A stretch of 64,000 nt of DNA from Spirochaetota bacterium (lineage in GTDB: Bacteria; Spirochaetota; UBA4802; JAKQUI01). This document shows positions 16,375 to 24,283 of the stretch, one piece after another (the stretch's first letter is position 1; each line of letters starts with the position of its first letter). A program made the position numbers and the translations under genes. The notes below the pieces were generated by a model. That model worked only from the letters and a program-made list of their open reading frames with translations. It ran no database searches and had not been told where the DNA came from. The stretch spans positions 1 through 64,000 of the forward strand of contig JAKQUI010000036.1 of NCBI GenBank assembly GCA_029562645.1. The letters are read 5' to 3'.

Positions 16375-16890
16375 ATGAATAATAAATTTTTGAAAATCGC
16401 CTCACTTGTCCTTTTCGTTTCCTTTTTTTTCCCAAACCCACAAGTATTCGCAGAAAGAGAGGTTACGAAAGCCATAAGAATGTTATGCATGGCTTCAATG
16501 CAACCAGACATACTTAAGGCGTACTATGAAAGCAACAATACGCCCAATCTTTCAGACATGGCAAGTTTTTCTAATGAAGTAATATCATTTTCGCCTTCCA
16601 AGGAGGAACTTAAACAGGCATATCTTTCAGGTCAGCAAATGCGGAACGCTGATACTGTGAGCAGATCCAATCCGAAGAAAGCGATTATAATTTATTTAGA
16701 AGCCTATAAAAACAATCCCTATGATGTCGTGCTTGCCATGTCAATTGGTGTTACTTATTGCCGACTGGGAGACAAATCAAAAGCGATACAATACATTCAA
16801 AAGGCGTATGACACAACACCGGATGGGTATAGAGACAAAGATCGTATTATGAGGAATCTAAATAGTGTAAAAAGTTCACCATGTAGATGA
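16375..16890 (+). CDS. Small secreted TPR-like protein
   Basis: The 171-residue protein has a signal peptide (FLKIASLVLFVSFFFPNPQV, cleavage after about VFA). The C-terminal part contains two TPR-like helical pairs: NPKKAIIIYLEAYKNNPYDV and AMSIGVTYCRLGDKSKAIQY followed by IQKAYDTTPDGY. The N-terminal part (20-85) has no known motif. GAGG precedes the ATG. It stands alone between a decayed lipoprotein and an IS200-like element. Role unknown; TPR proteins usually mediate protein contacts. Confidence 0.65.
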   Translation: MNNKFLKIASLVLFVSFFFPNPQVFAEREVTKAIRMLCMASMQPDILKAYYESNNTPNLSDMASFSNEVISFSPSKEELKQAYLSGQQMRNADTVSRSNPKKAIIIYLEAYKNNPYDVVLAMSIGVTYCRLGDKSKAIQYIQKAYDTTPDGYRDKDRIMRNLNSVKSSPCR

Positions 16891-16915
16891 CGTATTACTG
16901 TCTCATGCGGGGAGA

Positions 16916-16943
16916 AAAATCTTCGACTTCAGTCGAAGATTTT
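16916..16943 (+). repeat. Perfect hairpin at the left end of the IS200-like element
   Basis: AAAATCTTCGACT (16916-16928) pairs with AGTCGAAGATTTT (16931-16943). IS200/IS605 elements have subterminal hairpins with a similar CGACTT-AGTCG core that their HUH transposase recognises. It lies 16 bases before the tnpA start. Confidence 0.6.
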
Positions 16944-17115
16944 AGGAAGCATTGCGGAATGCTAAACTGTCGTAAGTCAAGCCATACGGTTTCTAATATC
17001 AAGTGCCAAATTGTGTGGATAACGAAGTACCTGGAAGCCAATAATGAGCGGTTTGATCGCAACCCGAGTCAGGGATTTTATCCGCGAGATATGTCGGGCG
17101 ACATGATGTCGAAAT

Positions 17116-17596
17116 GATAGTGTCAAATATCTTTCATTCTTTTCCTCGAGCTGGCAATTCGCTCTACGCGAACACCTTGTTCCCTTTCTTAAAACGATCA
17201 ATTTTTAAATAGATCATCGTCCCCCATTTCGTCCCCGCGACATGCCTGAGATGGGCCACGACCAGCATCAAAGCAGAATTCCCATCAGGAAATGCTCCCA
17301 CAACCCGAGTTCGTTGGCGGAACTTGCGCAGGATCCGCTCAAGGGGATTGTTGGTCCGGATGCGTAGCCAGTGCTCCGAAGGGAAATGCATGTGCGTTAG
17401 CGTTTCTCCGGTCCCCACCTAGATAATTTCAGCGGCCTTGCCAAGCTTCATAAGTATAAGCTTTTCAATGACAGCTTTGGATTTCTCCTGGGTTGTTTCA
17501 AGGTCCTCCTGGCGATCGATTTGTTGGTACTTATCTTTTCGTCTGCTCGGGGACATTTTTTATTGCTCAAATACGCAAAAGATACTATACTTTATC
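17116..17596 (-). mobile_element. Internally deleted IS256-family element with 8-bp target duplication
   Basis: GTCGAAAT occurs at 17108-17115 and again at 17597-17604, immediately outside this segment, as expected for an IS256-type 8-bp target duplication. The ends are imperfect inverted repeats: GATAGTGTCAAATATCTTTC at the left and, read inward from the right, GATAAAGTATAGTATCTTTT (about 14 of 20 matching). Inside, only a deleted transposase remains. Removing the element and one duplication rejoins the IS200 tnpA reading apart from one extra base, so the nesting order is clear. Confidence 0.8.
17164..17556 (-). pseudogene. Remnant IS256/Mutator-family transposase
   Basis: The minus-strand frame 17418-17164 gives HWLRIRTNNPLERILRKF and RTRVVGAFPDGNSALMLV...LRHVAGTKWG, the conserved C-terminus of IS256-family transposases. 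Upstream on the same strand a 45-codon frame (17556-17419, MSPSRRKDKYQQIDRQEDL) ends in TAG just before it and may be what remains of the N-terminus. The whole catalytic centre is missing, so it cannot act. Confidence 0.75.
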
Positions 17597-18071
17597 GTCG
17601 AAATTATTAAAGGGCACGTTTTAAAGGATCATGTCATATTATTTGTTTCGGTACTGTCCGACATGTCGGTTGGTAAGCATGTGCAGAGACTGAAATGGAA
17701 AACCTCGCAAAAGCTACGGATGGGAAACAAGTGTTTGAGCAAATAGTTTTGGGGATGACATATATGGGCGCGGAGGTATTTCGTGGCGTCATTCGGCAAC
17801 ATTACTGATGAAATAATTATAAAGAATATTGAAGAGCAGGGCACAGAGGGATAGGCTCAGATTTTTTGGACTGATGACGAGCTTTAGCCGGCTTTAGCCG
17901 GACGCGAATCCAACGCTTTTAGACTGTGAGTGGTTTATTCGTTACATGGTATGCTTGCTCTTTCAAGACTCGTAAAGCCTGAATTCACATAAACCCGCAA
18001 AACTTAAAAAAATACTAAAATTTCAACCGCGGAAACCGTCCAAACCAGTATACTCGATTCGGAGGACTGGA

Positions 18072-20267
18072 ATGAACTATCGTGGGATCATATCCATAAT
18101 TGCACTTGTCTTTGCACTGGGCTTCTTGGCGTGTGGTTCGCATTCAGGCGACGAGGGGGACAATGCGTCGGGGCCTGGGGGCGGGCCGACGGGTGTCGTA
18201 GCCCAGAACGCCACAATTAGTCCCAGCGGTGGCGTGTATTCCGGTCCCTGTGAAGTGCGTCTGTTTAGTTCTACGGATGGTGCGGAAATTTATTATACCA
18301 CAGATGGCTCTGAGCCGTCACCATCGAATGGGAGCACCTATAGCGGTCCCATCATCATCACCACCTCTGTCGTCATCCGAGCGATATCGTGCAAGAATGG
18401 CGAGCCCTGTTCCGCCATCTCTGAAGCGGCATTCGAAATCAGGCAGCCTGAACCAGCACGCCTGGAGGCGCCCACACTTTCACCGGGGGCTGGGATTTAC
18501 AGCACTACGGTGATGGTATCGATCAGCGCACCAGATCCCGGAGTACGAGTCATGTATACCACTGACAGGAGCGCCCCATCGGCAAGCAACGGGAGCCAGT
18601 ACCAGGGACCTGTAACCATCGATCAGAGTACAATCGTAAAGGCGATCGCTCTCAAAGATGGTTGTATCGGTTCAGACATCGCCGAACAGACGTACACCCT
18701 CAAGGTTCAGTCTCCGTCCGTCAGCCCAGCTGCCGCTTTTTACCGACCGTCGGTTTCGGTCACCCTTTCCACAGTCACGCCGAATACAACCATTCGGTAT
18801 ACCATCGATGGAAGTGTTCCATCCCGCGAGAACGGCAACTCGTATGCGCAGCCCATAATCCTCACCGACACGACCGTGATCCGATACGTCGCTTTTCGGG
18901 AAGGCTGGGCCGATTCCGATGTTATGACTGCCAACTATACGGTCGTTCCGTATGGGACCGTCGCCTCACCATCGCTGAGCCCCTCGCCAGGGACCTATTA
19001 CGATCCACGCACTGTTACGCTTTCCTGCGGGACCAGCGGTGCGACCCTCCGGTTCACTGTGGACGGCTCGCTCCCATCGACTACGAATGGAACCGTATAT
19101 TCCGTTCCCATCAGCGTATCTCGCACTACTACGATTCGAGCGATCGCGTACAAGGATGGATGGATTAATTCGGCGGTTTCCGGCGGTGACTATGCGATTA
19201 CCGTTAGCACCCCTGCAATCTCCCCGGTTGGCGGCACTTATACAAAGACGTTCAATGCCACCATTGACGCGCATCCGTCCGATGCCAAAATCATGTACAC
19301 AATTGACGGCTCCGATCCCACGCTCGAGAACGGTTTAACCTATAACGGCGCGATTCAAGTTAGTGGTCCCATGACGCTCAAGGCGAGGGCATACAGGGAT
19401 GGATGGACGTCATCCGTGACGGCATGCGCTATCTTTACTCTGAAGGCGGCAGACCCCGTATTTGTGACCACGCCTGGCGCGTATTCGGTAAAGCCGCTCT
19501 CAATTACCATGAACGCCCCCAGCAACGGCTCGCTGATTCGATATACCATTGACGGAAGCGATCCCAGGGTTTCCGGAATCACGTACAACGGGCCGATAGT
19601 AATTGACAGTTCGGCAACAGTGAAAGCCATTGCGATTCACGAGGGCTGGGCCGATTCGAATATTGTATCAGGAGACTACAGGATTTGTGTGGCCACGCCG
19701 CAGATTTCACCCTCGGAGGGGCATTATTCCACTGGGCAAACCGTTACTATCAGCACCGCTACGGATGGGGCCATCATTCGCTACAGCATCGATGGCAATG
19801 ATCCGATCAACGGGTTCGGCATGGAATACAACGGTCCGTTTACCGTAAATTCGACCGCCCGCGTGAAAGCGATCGCGTTTAAAAGCGGGTGGGAAAATTC
19901 CGCGGTTGCCTGTTCGACATTTGCGATCAACTCCGGCCCCCTAACGGTGACCGTTCTTGAGGTAAACGGCGCACCCTATGTGCCCTTCATGAGGATATCC
20001 ACAAATTCGTGGACTGGTATCCGGTATACGGTGACTAATGGTTCTGGCGGTAGGGTTTTTTGCGGCTGGTTAATGAATGCGGGTCAAACGGTCGACATGA
20101 CCTTCCGGTGGTTCGAGAACCATTACAATGATCCCAATAACTTACTGAGCTTCAATCCTCCCCAGGGCAAGACTGGGACGTGGATTATCACCCTTATCTG
20201 GAAAGACCGAACGACCTGGCCGTGGAATCAGATCGATCACCATGTTTACTTTACGGTCGTTGATTAG
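18072..20267 (+). CDS. Lipoprotein with seven CHB_HEX_C repeats
   Basis: The 731-residue protein has a lipoprotein signal (IIALVFALGFLAC, acylated Cys about 21), then a Gly-rich linker and seven repeats of about 76 residues. Each repeat follows the pattern [IL]SPxxGxYxxxxxVxIS...IxYTIDGSxP...NGxxYxGPIxI...VKAIAxKxGWxxSxV, the CHB_HEX_C (chitobiase C-terminal-like, Fn3-associated) domain. These domains are immunoglobulin-like spacers in secreted proteins. A distinct C-terminal region of about 95 residues (from LTVTVLEVNGAPY) is of unknown function and may be the business end. GGAGG precedes the ATG. It is probably an outer-membrane or surface lipoprotein. Confidence 0.85.
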   Translation: MNYRGIISIIALVFALGFLACGSHSGDEGDNASGPGGGPTGVVAQNATISPSGGVYSGPCEVRLFSSTDGAEIYYTTDGSEPSPSNGSTYSGPIIITTSVVIRAISCKNGEPCSAISEAAFEIRQPEPARLEAPTLSPGAGIYSTTVMVSISAPDPGVRVMYTTDRSAPSASNGSQYQGPVTIDQSTIVKAIALKDGCIGSDIAEQTYTLKVQSPSVSPAAAFYRPSVSVTLSTVTPNTTIRYTIDGSVPSRENGNSYAQPIILTDTTVIRYVAFREGWADSDVMTANYTVVPYGTVASPSLSPSPGTYYDPRTVTLSCGTSGATLRFTVDGSLPSTTNGTVYSVPISVSRTTTIRAIAYKDGWINSAVSGGDYAITVSTPAISPVGGTYTKTFNATIDAHPSDAKIMYTIDGSDPTLENGLTYNGAIQVSGPMTLKARAYRDGWTSSVTACAIFTLKAADPVFVTTPGAYSVKPLSITMNAPSNGSLIRYTIDGSDPRVSGITYNGPIVIDSSATVKAIAIHEGWADSNIVSGDYRICVATPQISPSEGHYSTGQTVTISTATDGAIIRYSIDGNDPINGFGMEYNGPFTVNSTARVKAIAFKSGWENSAVACSTFAINSGPLTVTVLEVNGAPYVPFMRISTNSWTGIRYTVTNGSGGRVFCGWLMNAGQTVDMTFRWFENHYNDPNNLLSFNPPQGKTGTWIITLIWKDRTTWPWNQIDHHVYFTVVD

Positions 20268-20418
20268 CATCGGGGGGGTGTTCGAGTGTATCGGAATTCG
20301 GCTTGGAGCTACGGTGTACGCTGGTTGGGGGTGCGATTGTCATTTACTCACTTCCGATCTGACACAACGTACATATTTGGCTTGCCCCGGAAAAGCGGAC
20401 ACGAAGTTAAGCATAAAG

Positions 20419-20838
20419 TGCGATCTCTTCCTCCAGGACGAAAGCTTTCGACGCGCCGACCTCCAGAGAAAACTGGTGCAGATAGACAAGAAGATCGATT
20501 TTCTTAATTCACAGTATCGCTCCCTGCAGGTAGATTACGACAAGTTCCAGATCGAAGTGAACCACATCATCGATACTTTTCGTGATTTTCCGAAGAAATA
20601 CCGGGATTCGGATGATGAGAAGAAAGTACTGGTGCTTCGTGAGATTGCCGATGCGGTTGTTCTTGACGGTGCAAATATTGAGTTTCAGTTCAAGAAACCC
20701 TATGTGTTCTTCATGCGGCAGGGGATCATGCCTATAAACAAAGTGGACGTTTTCGTGAGTTCGAAAACGTCCACTTCTGCAGCCAATAATGGGCTCGGAA
20801 GCCTACTAAGATTCGTTACTGCTGTTCATGCTATGTGA
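20419..20838 (+). pseudogene. C-terminal remnant of an older serine recombinase
   Basis: The frame DLFLQDESFRRADLQRKL through KKPYVFFMRQGIMPINK is clearly related to the coiled-coil C-terminus of the complete recombinase ending at 23221 (ELYIDDDYFTRDDLKRKL through KKPYCFFMKDVVIVNK). The resolvase, recombinase and zinc-ribbon domains are missing. The same type of 3' hairpin follows in both. It is therefore the scar of an earlier related integration at this place. Confidence 0.8.
20741..20776. repeat. Hairpin at the 3' end of the recombinase remnant
   Basis: AAGTGGACGTTTTCG (20741-20755) pairs with CGAAAACGTCCACTT (20762-20776), loop TGAGTT. It parallels the hairpin at 23122-23155 in stem sequence (GGACGTTWTCG) and loop. 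It may be a terminator without a strong T-tract, or part of the attachment region. Confidence 0.6.
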
Positions 20839-21084
20839 CCTATCACGGGTGGTGATTCACGACAGCAAGCGACCGGAAAAATGCTGGCTTGAGCGCTGTT
20901 ATTCAATCACAGCACAACAGTATTTCCTCACCACGGACCAGCTCAGCAAGGGGTTGAAAAAAAGCTATCGAGTTAATCATCATTCAATTAATTCACGGAC
21001 AATGACAGTTATGAATGCATTTGTGATATCCCATTAGATCATTGATTACATTGCCTATCGGAGTTAGAAAAGATAAGTTAGTAA

Positions 21085-21255
21085 TTATTTATGCGACTTT
21101 CCCCCAGGAAGAATCTTATTTTTCATACAGTATACCACAGCGAAATGCATGAATTCTTGGATTGATACATCATTTTGAGCGCAGAATATTTTAAGAGCTT
21201 TATGCTCTTCATTATCAATTCGAATAGTAGGCCGTTTGATTTTTTCTTCGTTCAT
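21085..21255 (-). CDS. Small ribbon-helix-helix (CopG-like) protein
   Basis: A 56-residue protein is read on the minus strand: RPTIRIDNEEHKALKIFCAQ followed by NDVSIQEFMHFAV. This matches the ribbon-helix-helix pattern: a beta strand with alternating residues (TIRID), then two helices separated by a turn (NDVS). Such proteins bind palindromic operators and often act as antitoxins or element regulators. It is divergent from the recombinase operon, with a perfect GACGTC palindrome between them. No strong ribosome site is seen at ATG 21255. Confident on fold, unsure of role. Confidence 0.65.
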   Translation of the reverse strand: MNEEKIKRPTIRIDNEEHKALKIFCAQNDVSIQEFMHFAVVYCMKNKILPGGKSHK

Positions 21256-21316
21256 GCAATAAGTATCGAAAGTTTAAGGCAAACTGTCAACAAATTTACT
21301 TTTTCGAACATTTGAC

Positions 21317-21345
21317 TTGACGTCATGACGTCTTATTGGTATATT
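21317..21345 (+). promoter_or_regulatory. Promoter with an embedded palindromic operator
   Basis: TTGACG (21317-21322) and TATATT (21340-21345) are spaced by 17 bases. The perfect palindrome GACGTCATGACGTC (21319-21332) overlaps the -35 box and the spacer, an ideal place for repression. The first start codon (21352) lies at the expected transcription start, so the message may be leaderless. Confidence 0.6.
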
Positions 21346-21351
21346 CTTGAT

Positions 21352-21525
21352 ATGCAAGTGATCAATAAAAAATCTGAGGAATTCCAAAATCATCGTATCA
21401 ATGAACTTGGTAATAATGAATACTTCGAAGTTATTGATCATTTAGCAAAAATTGATACCACGACCAGGGAATTTTACATAAAGGCTGTGCTCGAAATATA
21501 TTATCTTCTGAATGATGGCAGGTGA
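21352..21525 (+). CDS. Small protein upstream of the recombinase, unknown function
   Basis: The 57-residue protein (MQVINKKSEEFQNHRINELG ... AVLEIYYLLNDGR) is mostly charged and probably helical. It starts seven bases after the -10 box of the palindrome-containing promoter and ends one base before the recombinase ATG, so the two are co-transcribed and likely coupled. I recognise no family. Candidates are a recombination directionality or accessory factor, but nothing in the sequence proves it. Confidence 0.5.
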   Translation: MQVINKKSEEFQNHRINELGNNEYFEVIDHLAKIDTTTREFYIKAVLEIYYLLNDGR

Positions 21526-21526
21526 C

Positions 21527-23221
21527 ATGTATCTTTCAACAGAAGTTTACCAAAAGATAATAAGCGGAATGAAGATCGCACTATCACTGGAGCGCCCACC
21601 CGCGTTCGCATACGATCGTGTAAGCACCATGGATCAGGCCGAAGGCTTAAGCCTGGAATACCAGAGCCAGGGAGCCTCGAAATATGCAATCGACCACAAG
21701 ATTCACATAATTCATTACTTTACCGTCGTTGAGAGCGCATCGAAAGAGGGAAGGCGGGTTTTTAACGAGATGATCGATGCTGCTCTTAAATTCGGAGTAA
21801 AACACCTTGTTTTCAAATCAACGGACCGCATGTCGCGGAACTACAAGGATCTTGCCCGTATTATCGACTTGATCGATTGTCATGATTTTACAATACATTT
21901 CTACCAAACGAACAAATTCATAAACAAGAATTCATCACATGATGAAAAATTTATCATTGGGATTGAACAGGCAGTTGCCAAGCATCTCTCGGACAAGATA
22001 AGTCACGACATCCGTAGTGTTAATAACTTCAAGATTCAACAGGGAATATATTGCGGTAATGCGCCGTATGGCTATATATATGACAGGGAACACAAGCGAT
22101 ATGTAATAGATAAGAATACCGAGTATATCCTCAGGTACATTTTCGATGAATTTGATTCCGGCAGATACAGTCTTTCGAATTTTTGTGATTTCCTGAACAA
22201 AAACAACATTGCACCGCCTAAAAGTGGATTATGGTGCAAATCGAGTATTCACCAGACATTGAAGAATCCATTTTATCATGGTGAATTCATTCACCACGGA
22301 CATCTGTTTATTGGGAACCAGGATAAATATTACGAACGTGATCGATTTGAAGAACGTCTCAAGAGAATTGCGGCCAATTGCGTTACTGATAAACGTAATA
22401 AGATCACCGCTTTCCTTAAGAAATTTGTACTTTGTAAATGCGGCAAGTTCATGATCCCCGACCTCAAGAAAAAGCAGTACTTGTACTACGTGCACAAATG
22501 CTCAATATTAAATAAGCGGCAACTAACATTAACTGAAGACTTTTTATTCGAAATAATTGATAAGAAAGTAAAAAGCATTAGCTTTTCACCGGAACTGGCA
22601 AACCTGCTTAAAGAATTGTTTGGCGGGGCAATCATTCGACACCGTAACGATCGCAACAAGGATATCGCTGTACTCAACAGGAGAATAAACAGCATGGAGC
22701 TTAAGAAGAACAAGCTCTACGAGCTGTATATTGATGATGACTATTTTACCAGGGACGACCTGAAACGGAAACTTGTTGAAATAGATAGGGCAATCAATTC
22801 CCTGAAATCACATTTCAAGGCGCTTCAAATCGATCATGATCGACTTCAGGTCGAGGTTAACAATGTAATTAATACATTCCTCAACCTGCCCGAAACGTAT
22901 GGCACCGCTGACAGGGATAAAAAAGCGTTAATTCTAAAAAAGATGGCAGAGAGCATCGTCGTTCATAATGACAATGTTACGATTCAGTGGAAAAAGCCGT
23001 ATTGCTTCTTTATGAAAGATGTGGTAATTGTGAATAAAGAGGTGTCAATAAAATCGACCGGATCAATGCTCCCTGATAACGATACGGCACTCACCGGAAC
23101 CGCGAAAAGGCTACATAACGAAAAGGACGTTATCGTCAGTTCGATAACGTCCTTTCGTGCTCCCCCGGCAAGACTCGAACTTGCGACCCAGTGGTTAACA
23201 GCCACTTGCTCTACCGACTGA
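21527..23221 (+). CDS. Large serine recombinase/integrase
   Basis: The 564-residue protein has a resolvase domain (FAYDRVSTMDQAEGLSLEYQ with Arg and the catalytic Ser, and the later STDRMSRN block), a recombinase domain (about 165-290), a zinc beta-ribbon (CKCGKFM ... HKC, about 305-330) and a long coiled coil (about 380-460). ATG 21527 follows GGCAGGTGA; ATG 21512 is possible. The last 20 or so codons read antisense through tRNA-Asn (APPARLELATQWLTATC), so the natural C-terminus was probably shorter before integration. It is the likely mobiliser of the small element at tRNA-Asn. The catalytic residues look intact. Confidence 0.9.
   Translation: MYLSTEVYQKIISGMKIALSLERPPAFAYDRVSTMDQAEGLSLEYQSQGASKYAIDHKIHIIHYFTVVESASKEGRRVFNEMIDAALKFGVKHLVFKSTDRMSRNYKDLARIIDLIDCHDFTIHFYQTNKFINKNSSHDEKFIIGIEQAVAKHLSDKISHDIRSVNNFKIQQGIYCGNAPYGYIYDREHKRYVIDKNTEYILRYIFDEFDSGRYSLSNFCDFLNKNNIAPPKSGLWCKSSIHQTLKNPFYHGEFIHHGHLFIGNQDKYYERDRFEERLKRIAANCVTDKRNKITAFLKKFVLCKCGKFMIPDLKKKQYLYYVHKCSILNKRQLTLTEDFLFEIIDKKVKSISFSPELANLLKELFGGAIIRHRNDRNKDIAVLNRRINSMELKKNKLYELYIDDDYFTRDDLKRKLVEIDRAINSLKSHFKALQIDHDRLQVEVNNVINTFLNLPETYGTADRDKKALILKKMAESIVVHNDNVTIQWKKPYCFFMKDVVIVNKEVSIKSTGSMLPDNDTALTGTAKRLHNEKDVIVSSITSFRAPPARLELATQWLTATCSTD
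23122..23155. repeat. Hairpin between recombinase and tRNA-Asn
   Basis: AAAGGACGTTATCG (23122-23135) pairs with CGATAACGTCCTTT (23142-23155), loop TCAGTT. It lies four bases beyond the 3' end of tRNA-Asn on the opposite strand and could terminate either gene. Its stem and loop resemble 20741-20776. Confidence 0.6.
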
Positions 23222-23232
23222 GCTACAGGGGA
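23160..23232 (-). tRNA. tRNA-Asn (anticodon GTT)
   Basis: The minus strand folds into a full 73-base cloverleaf: acceptor TCCCCTG/CGGGGGA with one G-T pair, D stem GCTC/GAGC, anticodon stem AGTGG/CCACT with loop CTGTTAA (anticodon GTT), T stem GCAAG/CTTGC with loop TTCGAGT, and discriminator G73 as usual for Asn. The CCA end is not encoded (CAC follows). The recombinase frame runs antisense into it, which makes the 3' part of this gene the likely integration site. Confidence 0.95.
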
Positions 23233-23351
23233 ATGTGCATCGCGGGAATACTAATAATTCGCCAAAAGCAGTGTCAATACTTTTTTTAGTATTTTTTTGA
23301 CATGCAAATTTTCTGTTGATAAATTTCATTCATCGTGTATTCAGGTACCGT

Positions 23352-24260
23352 ATGGACAACGCCAATTTGACGCAGGAAATCAAGCGGATAGCCCGCGAAA
23401 AAAGCGCACTCATCCTGGCGCACAACTATCAAACGGAAGATGTGCAGGACATCGCCGATCACACGGGCGATTCGCTCGAGCTTGCGCGCATCGCCGCACG
23501 CAACGACGCGCGCATCATCGTGTTTTGCGGCGTCCACTTCATGGCGGAATCGGCGCACATGCTCTCACCGGAAAAAACGGTCCTCCTGCCCGATCCCGAC
23601 GCCGGCTGTCCCATGGCCGATATGGCCGACGCCGAAGACGTGCTGCGCCTGCGCGATGAACATCCCGATGCGGCGGTGGTCACCTACATCAATTCCTCGG
23701 CCGCAGTCAAGGCGGTGTCGGACGTATGCTGCACCTCTTCGAACGCCGTCGCCATCGTCAAGGCCATCGCGAACGACTCCATCATCTTCGTTCCCGATCG
23801 CAACCTGGGGAGCTATGTTCAGCGATTCACCGAACAGCGGATAATCCCCTGGAACGGATTTTGTCCCACACACGAGCGCTTCACCATCGAAGAGCTCGAG
23901 CGTGCGAAACGACGCCATCCCGACGCGATTGTGATGGTCCATCCCGAGTGCCGACCGGAGGTGGTCGATCGCGCCGACGAGGTCTTGTCGACCGGGAAGA
24001 TGGTCGCCTTTGCGCAATCGATATCCGGCAGGAACATTATCGTGGGCACGGAGGTGGGCATGCTCCACAAGCTCAAAACGGCGGCTCCGGCCAACGAATA
24101 TATACTCGCCGCGCCGGGGTTCGTGTGTCCCAACATGAAAAAGATTACCCTGAAGAAAATATACGATTCGCTGGTTTCCGAATCCCCGATAATCACGGTG
24201 GATGCGGACGTGGCGTCGCGCGCCGTGCGCTGTCTCGAGCGCATGCTCGAATTGTCGTAA
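23352..24260 (+). CDS. nadA: Quinolinate synthase A
   Basis: The 302-residue enzyme condenses iminoaspartate with dihydroxyacetone phosphate to quinolinate in NAD synthesis and carries a [4Fe-4S] cluster. Family motifs are clear: ALILAHNYQTEDVQDIADH at the start, VFCGVHFMAESA, LPDPDAGCPMADM, TYINSSAAVKA, VCCTSSNAV, FVPDRNLG, HPECRPEV and FVCPNMKKITL. The three cluster cysteines expected of the short NadA type are present. ATG 23352 is chosen; twelve further upstream codons lack support. No nadB or nadC is in the window, but nadD is at 34.9 kb. It is divergent from tRNA-Asn. Confidence 0.95.
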   Translation: MDNANLTQEIKRIAREKSALILAHNYQTEDVQDIADHTGDSLELARIAARNDARIIVFCGVHFMAESAHMLSPEKTVLLPDPDAGCPMADMADAEDVLRLRDEHPDAAVVTYINSSAAVKAVSDVCCTSSNAVAIVKAIANDSIIFVPDRNLGSYVQRFTEQRIIPWNGFCPTHERFTIEELERAKRRHPDAIVMVHPECRPEVVDRADEVLSTGKMVAFAQSISGRNIIVGTEVGMLHKLKTAAPANEYILAAPGFVCPNMKKITLKKIYDSLVSESPIITVDADVASRAVRCLERMLELS

Positions 24261-24283
24261 TATCGTCGGGAACGGCAGTGTGC

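Larger units (their letters stand above)
16959..17887 (+). pseudogene. tnpA: IS200-type TnpA transposase, frameshifted and interrupted by a second IS
   Basis: ATG 16959 begins MLNCRKSSHTVSNIKCQIVW, the N-terminus of an IS200/IS605 HUH transposase. After a frameshift near 17030, IATRVRDFIREICRAT continues. The gene then resumes at about 17597 with VEIIKGHVLKDHVILFVSVL, whose H-x-H pair is degraded to HVI, then YFVASFGNITDEI and IEEQG. Further stops occur near 17747 and 17852. An IS256-type remnant (17116-17596) splits it. The flanking hairpin and the CTTTAG-rich region at 17881-17900 mark the probable element ends. It is inactive. Confidence 0.8.

Noticed and set aside
17438-17746. 102-codon plus-strand frame as an independent gene
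   Set aside because: Its first half is antisense to the IS256 remnant and its second half is the tail of the split IS200 tnpA.
23726-24283. Upstream extension of the unknown gene at 24284 through nadA
   Set aside because: The frame overlaps nadA and is only its shadow; the extension has no homologous character.
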